A DNA stretch of 64,000 nt from Maniola hyperantus (Eukaryota; Arthropoda; Insecta; Lepidoptera; Nymphalidae). The stretch's first letter is position 1. Every line of letters begins with the position of its first letter. A program made the translations under genes and the position numbers. This document shows, piece after piece, positions 20,562 through 31,499 of the stretch. The stretch covers positions 372,001 to 436,000 of the forward strand of contig NC_048557.2 in the NCBI RefSeq assembly GCF_902806685.2, read 5' to 3'. The notes beneath the pieces were generated by a model. It was not told the origin of the DNA. It searched no databases and saw only the letters and a list, made by a program, of their open reading frames with translations.

Positions 20562-21243
20562 TCTAAATATATAAAAGGAAAAGGTGACTGACTGACTGAC
20601 TGACTGAATGACTGACTGACTGACTTACTGATCTATCAACGCACAGCTCAAACTACTGGACGGATCGGGCTGAAATTTGGCATGCAGATAGCTATTATGA
20701 CGTAGGCATCCGCTAAGAAAGGATTTTTGAAAATTCAACTCCTAAGGGGGTGAAATAGGGTTTTGAAATTTTGTAGTCCACGCGGACGAAGTCGCGAGCA
20801 TAAGCTAGTCTATATATATAAAAGGAAAAGGTGACTGACTGACTGACTGACTGAATGACTGACTGACTGACTAACTGATCTATCAACGCACAGCTCAAAC
20901 TACTGGACGGATCGGGCTGAAATTTGGCATGCAGATAGCTATTATGACGTAGGCATCCGCTAAGAAAGAATTTTTGAAAATTCAACTCCTAAGGGGGTGA
21001 AATAGGGTTTCGAAATTTTGTAGTCCACGCGGACGAAGTCGCGAGCATAAGCTAGTCTAAATATATAAAAGGAAAGGTGACTGACTGACTGATTGACTGA
21101 CTGACTAATCTATCAACGCACAGCTCAAACTACTGGACGGATCGGACTGAAATTTGACATACAGATAGCTATTATGACGTGGGCATCCGCTAATAAAGGG
21201 TTAAATTTGTGTAGTCCGGACGAGGTCGCGAGCATAAGCTAGT
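20562..21243 (-). repeat. Three head-to-tail Metulj-like type A copies
   Basis: Copies start (as TAAAAGGAAAAGG or near) at 20572, 20819 and 21066, giving an exact 247-bp spacing twice. Each has (GACT)n, GATCTATCAACGCACAGC and AGCATAAGCTAGT. The third copy is shortened near its end. Confidence 0.85.
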
Positions 21244-21420
21244 ATTATATGTATATGTTTTATAGTATGTATATGTTTTAGAGTGTATATTTATGTGTAC
21301 CTATGTATGTATAGTTGCATAGCGACTCCTCGTCTAACAGTTCTATAAGTTCTTAAGTATGGGTTACCTGGAAGAGATCACTAGTAGTCGCCCTTTGTTT
21401 TTAATAATTCTGTTTTTTTT
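21244..21420 (+). repeat. LINE tail fragment
   Basis: GTATAGTTGCATAGCGACTC and GGGTTACCTGGAAGAGATCA are typical of a lepidopteran LINE 3' end; (TATGTATA)-like repeats precede. Confidence 0.4.
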
Positions 21421-21449
21421 TATTCTTTGTCATAGTATTAAGCAATAAA

Positions 21450-21720
21450 TGTTACCACCTGGGTGTCTGGTGCACTTCGACCGTCCGTTGTGCCAGATCC
21501 TTCTTTCCACGCACATGCAAACTGTGGAACCAACTCCCATCGGCGGTATTGCCACTAGATTACAACATGGGGTTATTCAAGGGGCGGACCAACAGATTCC
21601 TAAAAGGCCGGCAACGCATCGGCGGTTCCTCTGGTGCTGCAAATGTTTATGGGCGGCGGTTATCACTTAACATTAGGTGACCCACCTGCTCGTTTGCTCG
21701 CTATCTCTATTTAAAAAAAA
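21450..21720 (+). repeat. LINE 3' end family F
   Basis: CTGGGTGTCTGGTGCACTTC, AACCAACTCCCATCGGCGG, GGGGTTATTCAAGGGGCGG, GGCGGTTCCTCTGGTGCTGC, TAGGTGACCCACCTGCTCG and an A-run tail. Best-preserved copy; relatives at 4385, 53318 (reverse) and 55207. Confidence 0.7.
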
Positions 21721-21735
21721 GGTGTTTAAATTATA

Positions 21736-21955
21736 CTAGCTGCTGCTCGCGACTTCATCCGCGTAAACTACACAAACTTCAAACCCCTATTTCACCCCCT
21801 TAGGGGTTGAATTTTCAAAAATACTTTCTTAACGGATGCCTACGGCATAATAGCTATTTGCATGCCAAATTTCAGCCCGATCCGTCCAGTAGTTTGAGCT
21901 GTGCGTTGATAGATCAGTCAGTCAGTCAGTCACCTTTTCCTTTTATCTATTTAGA
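21736..21955 (+). repeat. Metulj-like repeat, type A
   Basis: CTAGCTGCTGCTCGCGACTT through CCCCCTTAGGGGTTGAATTT and (TCAG)n to CCTTTTATCTATTTAGA: full length. Confidence 0.85.
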
Positions 21956-22227
21956 AGAAGAAGATTAAATTAAATTAAGATTAATTGATGTCTGTGGCAA
22001 CCCTGGGTGGTGATAGCTGTAGGTGCGGCGTGGGATAAACACTAGAAACGATGCGCTTTGTGGCAAATAAAGGGCTTAGCAGTTTATTTGTGGAGAATGC
22101 GAAAGCTTTGGCGTGCCGTTATACAGGTCGTTAGGGTAATGGAGGGGTGTGATGTGTGCTGATACAGGGTGCTCCGGGCTGCATCGCTTCAAGTTTCAAC
22201 TCATCGCTGGCCTGTTTTACAATTAAA

Positions 22228-22447
22228 CTTGCTTATGCTCGCGACTTCGTCCGCGTGGACTACACAAATTTCAAACCCCTATTTCACCCCCTTAGGGGTT
22301 GAATTTTCAAAAATCCTTTCTTAGCGGATGCCTACGTCATAATAGCTATCTGCATGCCGTTCAGCCGGATCCATCCAGTAGTTTGAGCTGTGCGTTGATA
22401 GATCAGTCAGTCAATCAGTCAGTCACATTTTCCTTTTATATATTTAG
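22228..22447 (+). repeat. Metulj-like repeat, type A
   Basis: CTTGCTTATGCTCGCGACTT to TTTTATATATTTAGA, full length with a small change around GCATGCCGTTCAGCCGG. Confidence 0.85.
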
Positions 22448-22514
22448 AAGATAAAAAGAAGAGTTTCTTGCTTGTTTTTCCGAGCCAGTAGTGGATTATT
22501 TTGAGATTCAAAAC

Positions 22515-23690
22515 CTCCTATACCAGAAATCGGGGTTCGATCTCAGGCCTCTGGCTGTGGCCTAAACCCTTCTCATTTTTAGAGAAGACACGTTCTCAGT
22601 AGGTAGTGTGCCGGCGATAATAGGTTCAGATTATGATAATGATGAATTGCGACACTACCAAATATACAGCCAAGAATTTACATCAAAATGCTGCTTTTAA
22701 TAGTGTTACCGGGAAAATTTGGAATGTTTACCCCCGACTGCTTTAGCCCGCTTAAGGCGCTGCGTATAATTACCCCACACGGTTATACGAGTACATGGCT
22801 CCGTTGAATTTTCGGAGTTGAGGAACGCAAACTAATTTCATTAAAACGGTGGACAGTTAATATTATGATGCATACATTACTTACGCTGCGCTGGGGCCAT
22901 ATTTTGTAATTACGCTTCTAGAATAATTCTAGATGCACGTTGTTGCTATACTAAGTCCTTGGCATCATTAAAGTGTAATCTTGAGCATGTTATTCCCAGA
23001 GCATATTAAGAGAGCCGTGGTAGCCTAGTTGTTAAGACGTTCGCCTCCTATTCAGCATGTCGGGGGTTCGATCACAGGCCTCTAAAGTTTTAGAGTTATG
23101 GGAGTTAAAAGAAATTAAATATCACTTGCTTAAAGGTGAAGAAAAACATCATGAGGAAACTTGCCCGTCTGAGAACTCTCCATAATGTTCTCAAAGTTGT
23201 ATGAAGCCTGTTAATTCGCACTTGGCCAGCGTGACGGGCTGTGGCCTAAACCCTTCTCAATTTTAGAGAAGACCTGTTCTCAGTATAGTGTGCCGGCGAT
23301 AGTTTCAGATTATGATGATGATGAATTGCAACACTACTTCCAAATATACAGCCAACAATTCATAATGTAGGTAACATCAAAATGCTGCTTTTAATAGTGT
23401 TACCGGGAAAATTTGGAATGTTTACCCTCGACCGCTTTACCCCGCTTAAGGCGCTGCATTAAATTACCCCACACGGTTATACGAGTACATGGCTCCGTTG
23501 AATTTTCGGAGTTGAGCAACGCAAACTAATTTCATTAAGGCGGTGGACAGTTGATATTATGATCCATACATTACGCCTTGCGCTTGGGTCATATTTTGTT
23601 ATTACGCTTCTAGATGCACGTTGTTGCTATAAGTCCTTGGCATCATTAGAACGCAGTTATTCCCAGATGCAAGTTGTTGCATATTAGAAG
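22515..23690 (+). repeat. Tandem duplication of about 694 bp containing SINE D1
   Basis: CATCAAAATGCTGCTTTTAA occurs at 22681 and 23375; the following TTACCGGGAAAATTTGGAAT, ACACGGTTATACGAGTACAT and TAGATGCACGTTGTTGCTAT blocks keep the same spacing. A D1 SINE with head GAGCCGTGGTAGCCTAG (23012-23320) lies in the repeat unit. A short third piece is at 24185-24300. No coding frame survives in both copies. Confidence 0.75.
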
Positions 23691-23691
23691 A

Positions 23692-24176
23692 CTAGCTTAT
23701 GCTCTCGACTTCATCCGCGTGGACTACATAAATTTAAAACCCCTATTTCACCCCCTTAGGGGTTGAATTTTCAAAAAACCCTTACCTGATACCCGACCCT
23801 TACTTCTTACCCGATGTCTACGTCATTTTAGCTATCTGTATGCCAAATTTCAGCCCAATCCATCCAATAGTTTGAGCTGTGCGTTGATAAATCAGTCAGT
23901 CAGTCAGTCACCTTTTCCTTTTATATATTTAGACTAGCTTATGCTCGCGACTTCATCCGCGTGGACTACAAAATTTCAAAACCCTATTTCACCCCCTTAG
24001 GAGTTGAATTTTCAAAAATCCTTTCTTAGCGGATGCCTACGTCATAATAGCTATCTGCGTGCCAAATTTCAGCCCTATCCGTCCAGTAGTTTGAGCTGTG
24101 CGTTGATAGATCAGTCAGTCAGTCAGTCAGTCAGTCAGTCAGTCAGTCAGTCACCTTTTCCTTTTATATATATAGA
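23692..24176 (+). repeat. Two head-to-tail Metulj-like type A copies
   Basis: Copies 23692-23933 and 23934-24176 are directly joined at TATATTTAGA / CTAGCTTATG. The second has a longer (TCAG)n run of about ten units. Confidence 0.85.
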
Positions 24177-24288
24177 AGAAGATACGTTTCTAGAATCTAG
24201 ATGCAAGTTATTGTTATACTGAGTCTTTGGCATCATTAAAGTGTAATCTTGAAGATGTTATTCCCAGAGCATAAATTAAGAGAGCCGT

Positions 24289-24410
24289 GGTTGCCTCTCC
24301 TATTCGGCAAGTCGGGTGTTTGATCTCGGGCACGCATCTCTAACTTTTCGGAATTCCGTGCGATTTAATTTAAGCAATTAAATATCACTTGCTTTAACAG
24401 TGTTAGTTAT
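24289..24410 (+). repeat. SINE D1 head fragment
   Basis: GAGCCGTGGTTGCCTCTCCT, AAGTCGGGTGTTTGATCTC and TAAATATCACTTGCTTTAAC. The second half is lost. Confidence 0.55.
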
Positions 24411-25296
24411 TTGAACTAACACCGAAGACCCGATAGGCAGATCTTCTAATTTTTAGGTTCGGAGAAGGAACAATTAAAACAACGTACTTCAGCGGAGAGT
24501 GTGTGTATGTAACGGTTTATTTGACAGTTCTTATATAGGTACAATTCTGACCATAGACTAATTTTAGGCATAATCTACATGATTGTTCCGATAGGCCGCG
24601 AACGCACTGTCAACTTAATAAGAAGCGTTGACAAACACTAAAGGAAAACATGGTGAGGAGTCGGACTCGCACTTGACTGGTATTTTAGGGTTCAGTACCT
24701 CTAAAGGACAAAAGAAATTATAGCATCACTTTGTTGTCTGTCAGTCCGTCTATCCGTCTGTCTATCGTGTCTATCCAGAAATCCTATAGAATACTTTCCG
24801 TTGACCGAGGGAAAAAGGAACCACTTCTTTTTGAGGTACAGAACCCTAAAAATAATGTTTTATGTTAACTTGTATTACTATGCAGTTTCGTTGTCGTAAT
24901 TTAGCAGCGTGAAGTAATTCTGTTCAAGATTGGACAGTTAATATTATGCAGCATACATTATGCTGACGGGGGCAGTCGCAGCACGGGGGGGGGGGGGTTG
25001 TCAGGGGTTGCAATTAAGATGTTGCCTGCAGGGCGTGATACAGGATGAGAAAATATTATACCAAGAAAATTTCAACAAATATTTTGTATGTTATTTCGGG
25101 AGCGGATATTTGAAATATTAGTGACCTGGTAGTTTTAAATATACCTAATAGCAAATCGCCTCGTGCGTGCAGGTATATCTAATACTCGTATCGCATAGTA
25201 ATGGAATCAGCTGGAAATAAACGAGGTATAATCTCATCAATAATAGAATAAGGCTTCGTTCATATTTACTTTATCAAACAATAATAATTATATCCA
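24411..25296. other. Old C1 fragment, G-tract and AT-rich DNA
   Basis: 24660-24855 holds a decayed C1 copy (GACTCGCACTTGACTGG to TTTTGAGGTACAGAACC). A run of G bases lies at about 24995-25007. No gene recognised. Confidence 0.4.
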
Positions 25297-25512
25297 ACTA
25301 GCTGATGCCCGCGTCTTCGTACGCGTGGATTTAGGTATAAAAATCCCGCGGGAACTCTTTGTTTTCCGGGATAAAAAGTAGCTTATGTCACTCTCCAGGT
25401 CTTACACTATGCAAAAAAACACGTCGATCCGTTACTCCGTTGCGACGTGATTGAAGGTCAAACTTACAAACTAATAAACCAACAAACAAACACACTTTCG
25501 CATAAAAAATTA
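25297..25512 (+). repeat. Metulj-like repeat, type B
   Basis: CTAGCTGATGCCCGCGTCTT, AATCCCGCGGGAACTCTTTG, TTGCGACGTGATTGAAGG and ACAAACACACTTTCGCAT: full length. Confidence 0.75.
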
Positions 25513-26822
25513 CCTAAGTACCTAATTAGATTTTAGCTAAACCGTTAATCTTTGTTTATAACATGCAACATTAGATAGGTACTGCAAGTGACTTCAGTCA
25601 GTCTGTTATTTCTAACTAGATTTGTTTAGAGCATTAGTTGCCTGAAACCATTTTAGTTACTTTGTTTTGTAACATTGTTTTGATACCGAGTTAAATAACT
25701 GTCTCAACTTCAATGGCATTTATGATATGACTTTATTTTAAATTGAAAAACATTTGACATCTCCTTGGGTTGAGAAAACTTTCACATTTCGATCCCTAGT
25801 TATATTTCATAACTGATTAATATAACTGTCGGTTTTTACGCAGAACGGATGTCTATCCACAGTGAAACAATAACTATACCAACAATAATCTAACACCATA
25901 CCAGACCATCAATAAGAGTAATTTATTACCTATTTTGAATAAATCATTTGACTTTGACTTTGACTTTGACTAACTATACAGTGGTACTGATTCTGAGCGC
26001 ACCTAAATTTTAGAGTATTGTATGTATGTATGTATATACTTTATTGCACCACAGAAAGACAAATGACAGGTTACAAAAAGAAATCTTAATAAGTAGGTAC
26101 AAAAAGGCGTCCTCTTCTTACTAATGTAATATGAAAAAGACAAACACAGTTTGACAGTTTTAAATTTAATTTAGAGCTGTTGTTTAAATTTGTAGCGTGC
26201 AATAAAATTTAGAGTCTTTATAATTATGTAAAATTCATGTTCCGCCCTTTTCTTGCAATATTAAAAAGAAAAGGACGCAGATACTATAAATTTAGTTTAG
26301 AGAAAGACAACAGAATCAGCGCCAGTGTTCTATTAAAACTATACCCCATATGTTTCACTGTAACTTAATTGTAATATTGCTAAACTGTATTTCATTTCGA
26401 TATAAAAAAAGGATTTCCGAATTTCAGCAATAAATGCATATTCGGTGAAGCCTGAAATCGAGGCTGCCTGAACATTCAGTTGTAGCAATTATTTTTTAAT
26501 TTCCCCGAGATTGGTGTCTCTATAAACAGATTTTTACTCGACTGGCCCAAAAAGGCGTGTAATTTTTTCAGAGTGCATGTGTGTGTTTCTTTATTTCACC
26601 ATAACTTCTAACTAAATACCCGAACAGATTTAGATGTATGGGGATACCCCATTCTTATATCATTCCGAATGAAACTGACTTTTTCAAAATAAATTCAATA
26701 TTAATTATTTTCAAATGTTTAAAAAAAATTAGTTCATTGTTTACCAGTCGCGTTTTTATTTTTATTTTTTATAGGACTTGTTCATCTTCTGTATATATAA
26801 AATTCAAAGGACCGACTGACTG
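25513..26822. other. No gene recognised; retroelement tails
   Basis: 25915-25975 is a tail ending in TTTGACTTTGACTTTGAC, shared with 30250-30295. 26015-26120 (GTATGTATGTATATACTTTA, ATTGCACCACAGAAAGAC) is a reverse LINE tail. The rest is AT-rich without structure. Confidence 0.4.
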
Positions 26823-26940
26823 ACTGGGTCTCCTCTCAGAATGAATGAGGAGGGTTTTGGAGTACACCACACTGGCGAAGAGCGGATTGGCAGACTTCAC
26901 ACACCTTTGAGAACATTATGGAGAACTCTCATATACAACT
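26823..26940 (-). repeat. SINE D1 fragment
   Basis: GGGTCTCCTCTCAGAATG, AGCGGATTGGCAGACTTCAC and GAACATTATGGAGAACTCTC: tail half of the family only. Confidence 0.6.
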
Positions 26941-27611
26941 AACGTGTTACTTAGTTGTATATGAGAGTATATTATGACATGAAATATTATATTATGATTC
27001 TCGACCCCATCGCTAGGTACGTAATTTTTTTTTGTAGACAATGTTGTGGATAAATGAAATGAAATCAAATAATTTATTTGTGTGAATATGGTAAATTGTT
27101 AAAACCAATCAAAACTCAGACACTTAATAAGTATAAAGAAGAACAGACGATTCTATCTTCAACAGTTGAAAAAAAGTAATTTATGAACATAATTCTGACG
27201 AAACATTTCGATTTGGATATCAAACAAGTCGATTCATTAAAATAATGGACACAGAACTACATTTAAATACCAGGAACGTGTTAAGAACAGCCAAATTAAA
27301 ACAAAAACACTATTAACTCACAGAGAAAATGAATGACAAAAGGTCAGAACAAAGCAACAACAGCAGTCAACAGTCAAAGCGAGCCAAAGTCCTACTTAAC
27401 GGAAAGGCCATTCGGAATTGTGCAGTCGCGAGCCGGGAACTTTGTGGCATTTAGCGACTTGCGACAATTAACTTGGAGACTTGCTTGGGCAATGACTGCA
27501 AGCGGAAGCTGGGACGTCTCACACAAATCTATTAAGATTCAACTTGTTCTTAGCTATGAAATTAAAGTTTGGCGCACCTAATATAACGTTTAACGACTGA
27601 ATTATAAAACA
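26941..27611. other. AT-rich DNA, no recognised feature
   Basis: A small inverted repeat around 26935-26970 (ATATACAACTAA and TTAGTTGTATAT). An 82-codon open frame at 27333-27581 has no recognisable homology and is probably chance. Confidence 0.35.
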
Positions 27612-28060
27612 GCTAGCTTACCCGCCCCGGCTTCGCTCGGGTGGAATTTAGAAAATCGGCGTGGGGGTAGAATTTTCAAAAATCCTGAAATAGGTACCTA
27701 CGTATTTGACTTTGGAAATATAAATTTTCATGAAAATAACTTGAAAATGATGGACTTTCATACAAACTTTCATCCCCTATTTAACCCCCTTGCCAGTACA
27801 GTTTTCAAAAATGGTGAAATACGCAGGTACCTATTTTTTATTCTTAAACGAAAGCCTAAATACCAATTTTCATCGATGTAACTTAAAAATGATAGACTTT
27901 CATACAAACTTCCATCCCCTATATACCCCCCTTAGGGGTGGAATTTCAAAAAACCCTTTCTTAACGAATACCTACTCTTTACAAAGTACACAGCCTTCAA
28001 ATTTCATGTCTTTAGGACCAGTGGTTTAGGCTGTGCGTTGATATATATAAGTCAGTCAGT
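27612..28060 (+). repeat. Metulj-like repeat, long variant of type A
   Basis: Head CTAGCTTACCCGCCCCGGCT, two internal copies of TGATGGACTTTCATACAAAC / TGATAGACTTTCATACAAAC, CCTTAGGGGTGGAATTTC and a (TCAG)n end. The middle is duplicated compared with other copies. Confidence 0.6.
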
Positions 28061-28766
28061 CAGTCCGTCAATTATCCAAAAATTATATGACCATTAGATA
28101 CTGTAATACAATACTTTGTGTCAAGACAATAATTCAAATAGGTATTCAAATGTTATATAGCAAATAACCGTAAATTTGTCAAATGTCCAACTGTCAGACT
28201 GTGCAAATTATACATCTTTAGATATAAAGGTGGGACCCAGCACAAGCGGAGCGTGTAATTAATGTTATTTCCTAGGTAACATTTTCTGTGAGTTGTTTAT
28301 TTGACTAGCTCTTGCCCACAACTTCTTCCGTCGTACATAATATGTAATTTATAACCTATATTACTTAAACTTTCTAATGATGAAAGATTTATTAAAAACA
28401 GGTCAGTAGTTTCAGAGTTTATCGATTACAAACAAACAAATCTTTCCTCTTTATAGAGGATATATATTCTCTTTATAGCTGCATCATACACGCACGGCCT
28501 TTTGTGTTTTAAGTTTTTAACAGTTCTATGCAGCCACAGAATAAGCGTGGATACTATGACAGACAAACAGATTTTATGGAGTTCAATATAGTATGGAAAT
28601 CAATATGTACCTTATCATATCATCATATCAATCAAAAACGTCGAATCTAAAGACGTATAATTTATTAAAATCGGTTGAGCTGTTCAGTAGTTACAAGCGC
28701 ACATAGGAACGGACATACATACAGGTTAAACACATAATCACAAACACATCGAACCTCAATAGCTCC
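28061..28766. other. AT-rich DNA with a Metulj-like scrap
   Basis: 28305-28450 holds CTAGCTCTTGCCCACAACTT and following fragments of a type B copy. Otherwise nothing recognised. Confidence 0.35.
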
Positions 28767-28951
28767 GAGCCTCAATAGCTCAACCGGTATAGGAGTGGAC
28801 TGAAAACCGAAAGGTCGACGGTTCAAATCCCGCCCGTTGCACTATTGTCGTACGTACTCCTACCACAAGCTTGACGCTTAATTGGAGAGGAAAGGGGAAT
28901 ATTACTCATTTAATATGGCAAATATTCTTTAAAAAAAAAAAAAAAAAAAAA
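28767..28951 (+). repeat. tRNA-derived SINE family D3 with poly-A tail
   Basis: GAGCCTCAATAGCTCAACCG carries an A box (TAGCTCAACCGG) and GGTTCAAATCC a perfect B box, so a Pol III promoter is plausible. The tRNA-unrelated body (GACGCTTAATTGGAGAGG) ends in 21 A residues. Reverse copies at 2890 and 36579. Not a functional tRNA gene. Confidence 0.8.
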
Positions 28952-29103
28952 CCCCCTCCTTTGGGCTTCGCCGCAGTCTGGTAAAAAAACTGCGAGTGTG
29001 TACTGTTGAATGTCTTACTCAGTAAGCGCAATCACATATCCCGTCCTCAGCCTCCCTCATCCAGCCACATCCGATCATTCACTTTATATTTGTGTCGGAG
29101 GAT

Positions 29104-29382
29104 CTTCTTCTTCTTCGCTCTGGGCTGATTTCCGCTCTTAAACGTTTCCGTCTGTTGTGCGTGCATTGCCCCTCCCCGCCGAAGTCTTCACTCCAGCCAT
29201 CCAAGCTCGCTCCAGAAGCCAAACAGACCGCCCAGGTTGCCGAGGGCTTCATGGAGTGAGGTCGGGGAACCTAAATGGCGCTCGCGTTGATCTGCTACGC
29301 CCGTGCACTCTAGAAGTACGTGCGTCGGTGTTTCATCAACCTCCATGCAGGCCCTGCACAGAGGACTGTCGGTGACGGAGGA
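29104..29382 (-). pseudogene. 5'-truncated non-LTR retrotransposon with 13-bp target duplication
   Basis: Minus strand reads PLCRACMEVDETPTHVLLEC, a C-x2-C-x7-H-x4-C knuckle found at the C-terminus of Jockey/R1-like LINE reverse transcriptases, continuing to a stop after SELGWLE. A (GAA)n tail follows. TGTGTCGGAGGAT at 29091-29103 is repeated at 29383-29395. Only the last 70 or so codons survive. Confidence 0.8.
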
Positions 29383-29443
29383 TGTGTCGGAGGATATCCC
29401 ACGCTGCCCTTAGGTACTAGAACGTAGTCTCCACTCTAATGCC

Positions 29444-29562
29444 GAGATCTACAGAGCGTACTTTGACTTTGCTCAGACTTAAGTTTCAGGTTAAACGCGA
29501 CAGGTTTATGCCAGCCAGATTTAAGTCTAAGCAAACTCAAAGTGTGCTCTATAATAGATCTC
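29444..29562. mobile_element. Foldback MITE M9
   Basis: GAGATCTACAGAGCGTACTT at left is inverted as AAGTGTGCTCTATAATAGAT at right, and CTCAGACTTAAG pairs with TTAAGTCTAAG. One terminus of the same family is at 18922. Confidence 0.6.
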
Positions 29563-30035
29563 AAGCTAAGACTTTTCAGCTTCAACGGCCACCGTCCCTA
29601 CGACAAGCATAGCATAGCATTATATTAATTTGTACACGCTCTATGCGTTCCGCTTTCCCGCTATGTGCTATACAGGGTGGTCCGAGTGCAATCCTGGGTC
29701 CGTCTGCAGGAAGCGAAGTACATGACAGATCGCAAGCTGCAACTGCGCTCTAATTAATAGCCTTTGCTTTGCGCCGTACAAAGAGCTGTAAAGACCGCTC
29801 CAAGCTGAATGCTGAGGTGATTTGGAATAGTTCCAATTTAGTACGCTTCAGCACTTCGAAAAATTAAGACTAAACGGGTCTATAAAATGAATACCCGGCT
29901 GAGTTTGTTGTGGGCTCTTCTCGGACCTGGGCGCGTTTGGAACCCTCGTAGCTTTAGTTTTAAGTTTGCGTAATAATTATCAACACTATATCTTACAAAT
30001 CCAACATCTGACTATCAGAAAGAGTAATTTATTAC
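29563..30035. other. No recognised feature
   Basis: Mixed composition with a few SINE-like scraps (TATACAGGGTGGTCCGAG). 30004-30035 is a retroelement tail split by the next repeat. Confidence 0.35.
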
Positions 30036-30250
30036 CGGCTGAAGCCCGCGACTTCATAGGCGTGGATTTAGGTTTTAAAAATCCCGTGGGAACTTATAAA
30101 ATTTTCCCGGATGAAAAGTAGCCCATGTCCTTCCCCGGGATAAAAGCTAACTCTGTACCGAATTTTATCAAAATCGGTTGAACGGTTGGGCCGTGAAAAG
30201 CTAGCAGACAGACAGACAGACACACTTTCGCATTTATAATATTAGTATGG
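30036..30250 (+). repeat. Metulj-like repeat, type B, inside a retroelement tail
   Basis: CGGCTGAAGCCCGCGACTTC to ACTTTCGCATTTATAATATT. It splits the sequence AGAGTAATTTATTAC from TTTTGAATAAATCATTTGAC, which are joined at 25919-25960. Confidence 0.7.
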
Positions 30251-30679
30251 ATTTTGAATAAATCATTTGACTTTGTCTTTGACTTTGACTATGGTCTTTG
30301 GTATTCGAAGAGTTCCGGTTCGATCTCGAGCACGCAGTTCTAACTTTTCGGAGCTAAGTATAATTATACAAGTTTGTGTTTTAAGCAATAGGGTCTTGGA
30401 CTGTAGTAATAAAATCAAGTGATTTTTTGTATAGCGGTAGTTTATGCGGCTAGAATTGATTAAATTTTTAAAATTATGATTTTTATTTATTTTTACCAGT
30501 TTTCACCATGAACGTTACGCTGTATGGAAGGTGAATAATGACGTCACAGTCCGTAAACGAAATTTTTAATGAGGAAGTTTCAGGGCGAACGTTCCATAAA
30601 ATTTTCATAGATGGCGCTGTGTACTGCACCCAATAAAAACGAAAAAACTGACTGATGAAGCAGTACTCTTATTAGAAAT
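30251..30679. other. Retroelement tail, SINE D1 scrap and AT-rich DNA
   Basis: TTTGTCTTTGACTTTGAC ends the split tail; GGTTCGATCTCGAGCACGCA (30317-30337) is a D1 head piece. Nothing else is recognised. Confidence 0.4.
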
Positions 30680-30896
30680 ACGAAAGTGTGTTTATTTGTT
30701 GGTTCGTTGGTTTATTGGTTTGTCCTTCATTTACGTCGCAACGGTGCAACGGATTGACGTGATTTTTTGCATGGGTATATATAAAGACCTGGAGAGTGAC
30801 ATAGGCCGGAAATTTATATCCCGGAAAATCAAAGAGTTCCCACGGGATTTTAAAAACCTAATTCCACGCGGACGATGCCGCGGGCATCACCTAGTA
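30680..30896 (-). repeat. Metulj-like repeat, type B
   Basis: Reverse copy: ACGAAAGTGTGTTTATTTG, TGCAACGGATTGACGTGATT, ACCTGGAGAGTGACATAGGC, GTTCCCACGGGATTTT, GGGCATCACCTAG. Confidence 0.8.
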
Positions 30897-31309
30897 GTGA
30901 ATAAATCTATCCTTCTCATATTTTAGCTTGTCTCTGGTTACTCCCGTTCATTCAATCATTCGATCATATAAATCAAACTGCAGCTGCAGCAAACCGAATT
31001 AGTGGTGGAAATGTTTACAATATTATGTCAGTTGTGTTTCACGAGCAAACGTCATTACACATCTAAATTGGTTTCTATAAACAAACTGACATTACGAGGT
31101 CACTGACCGGCATCGTTCTGGTTGGCGCCGAGAGATTTATAGAACTAACTGACTGATGGATTGTTTAATAAGATTCCCGCGACCAGTGTAGGTAGGTAGG
31201 ACCTTTAATGAAATAACGGATTTGCTGCTGATTATATTTATTGAATTTATTTCGCTGTGCCGACGAATTCATCCGAGTGGATTTAGGTAGGAATTCCGTA
31301 AAAAATAAT
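30897..31309. other. No recognised feature
   Basis: AT-rich; a weak SINE scrap may be present, but no landmarks are clear. Confidence 0.3.
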
Positions 31310-31415
31310 GTAGAAAAAAATGAAAGAAGATCGGAAGGAAAGAAAGGAAGGAAAGTGTTGCGTCGGGGAAACACCGAAAGAAAGAAGAAGAAGGGGAAAG
31401 AAAGGAAGGAAGGAA
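31310..31415 (+). repeat. Purine-rich tract
   Basis: Over about 100 bp the plus strand is almost all A and G (GGAAGGAAAGAAAGG-type repeats). The open frames through it are compositional artefacts. Confidence 0.7.
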
Positions 31416-31499
31416 TTTTTCAAAATTGTTTCGGTACATACCTACTGTTATATTTTGTACGATGGTACGGAGTGGGCGCCCGACTCACACTTGACCAGT

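Noticed and set aside
20572..21243. CRISPR-like regular repeats (247-bp period, GACT runs)
   Set aside because: Eukaryotic interspersed repeats in tandem; units are long and lack unique spacers.
28767..28840. tRNA gene with good A and B boxes
   Set aside because: It is the head of SINE family D3 with a poly-A tail and related copies at 2890 and 36579; the cloverleaf is not intact.
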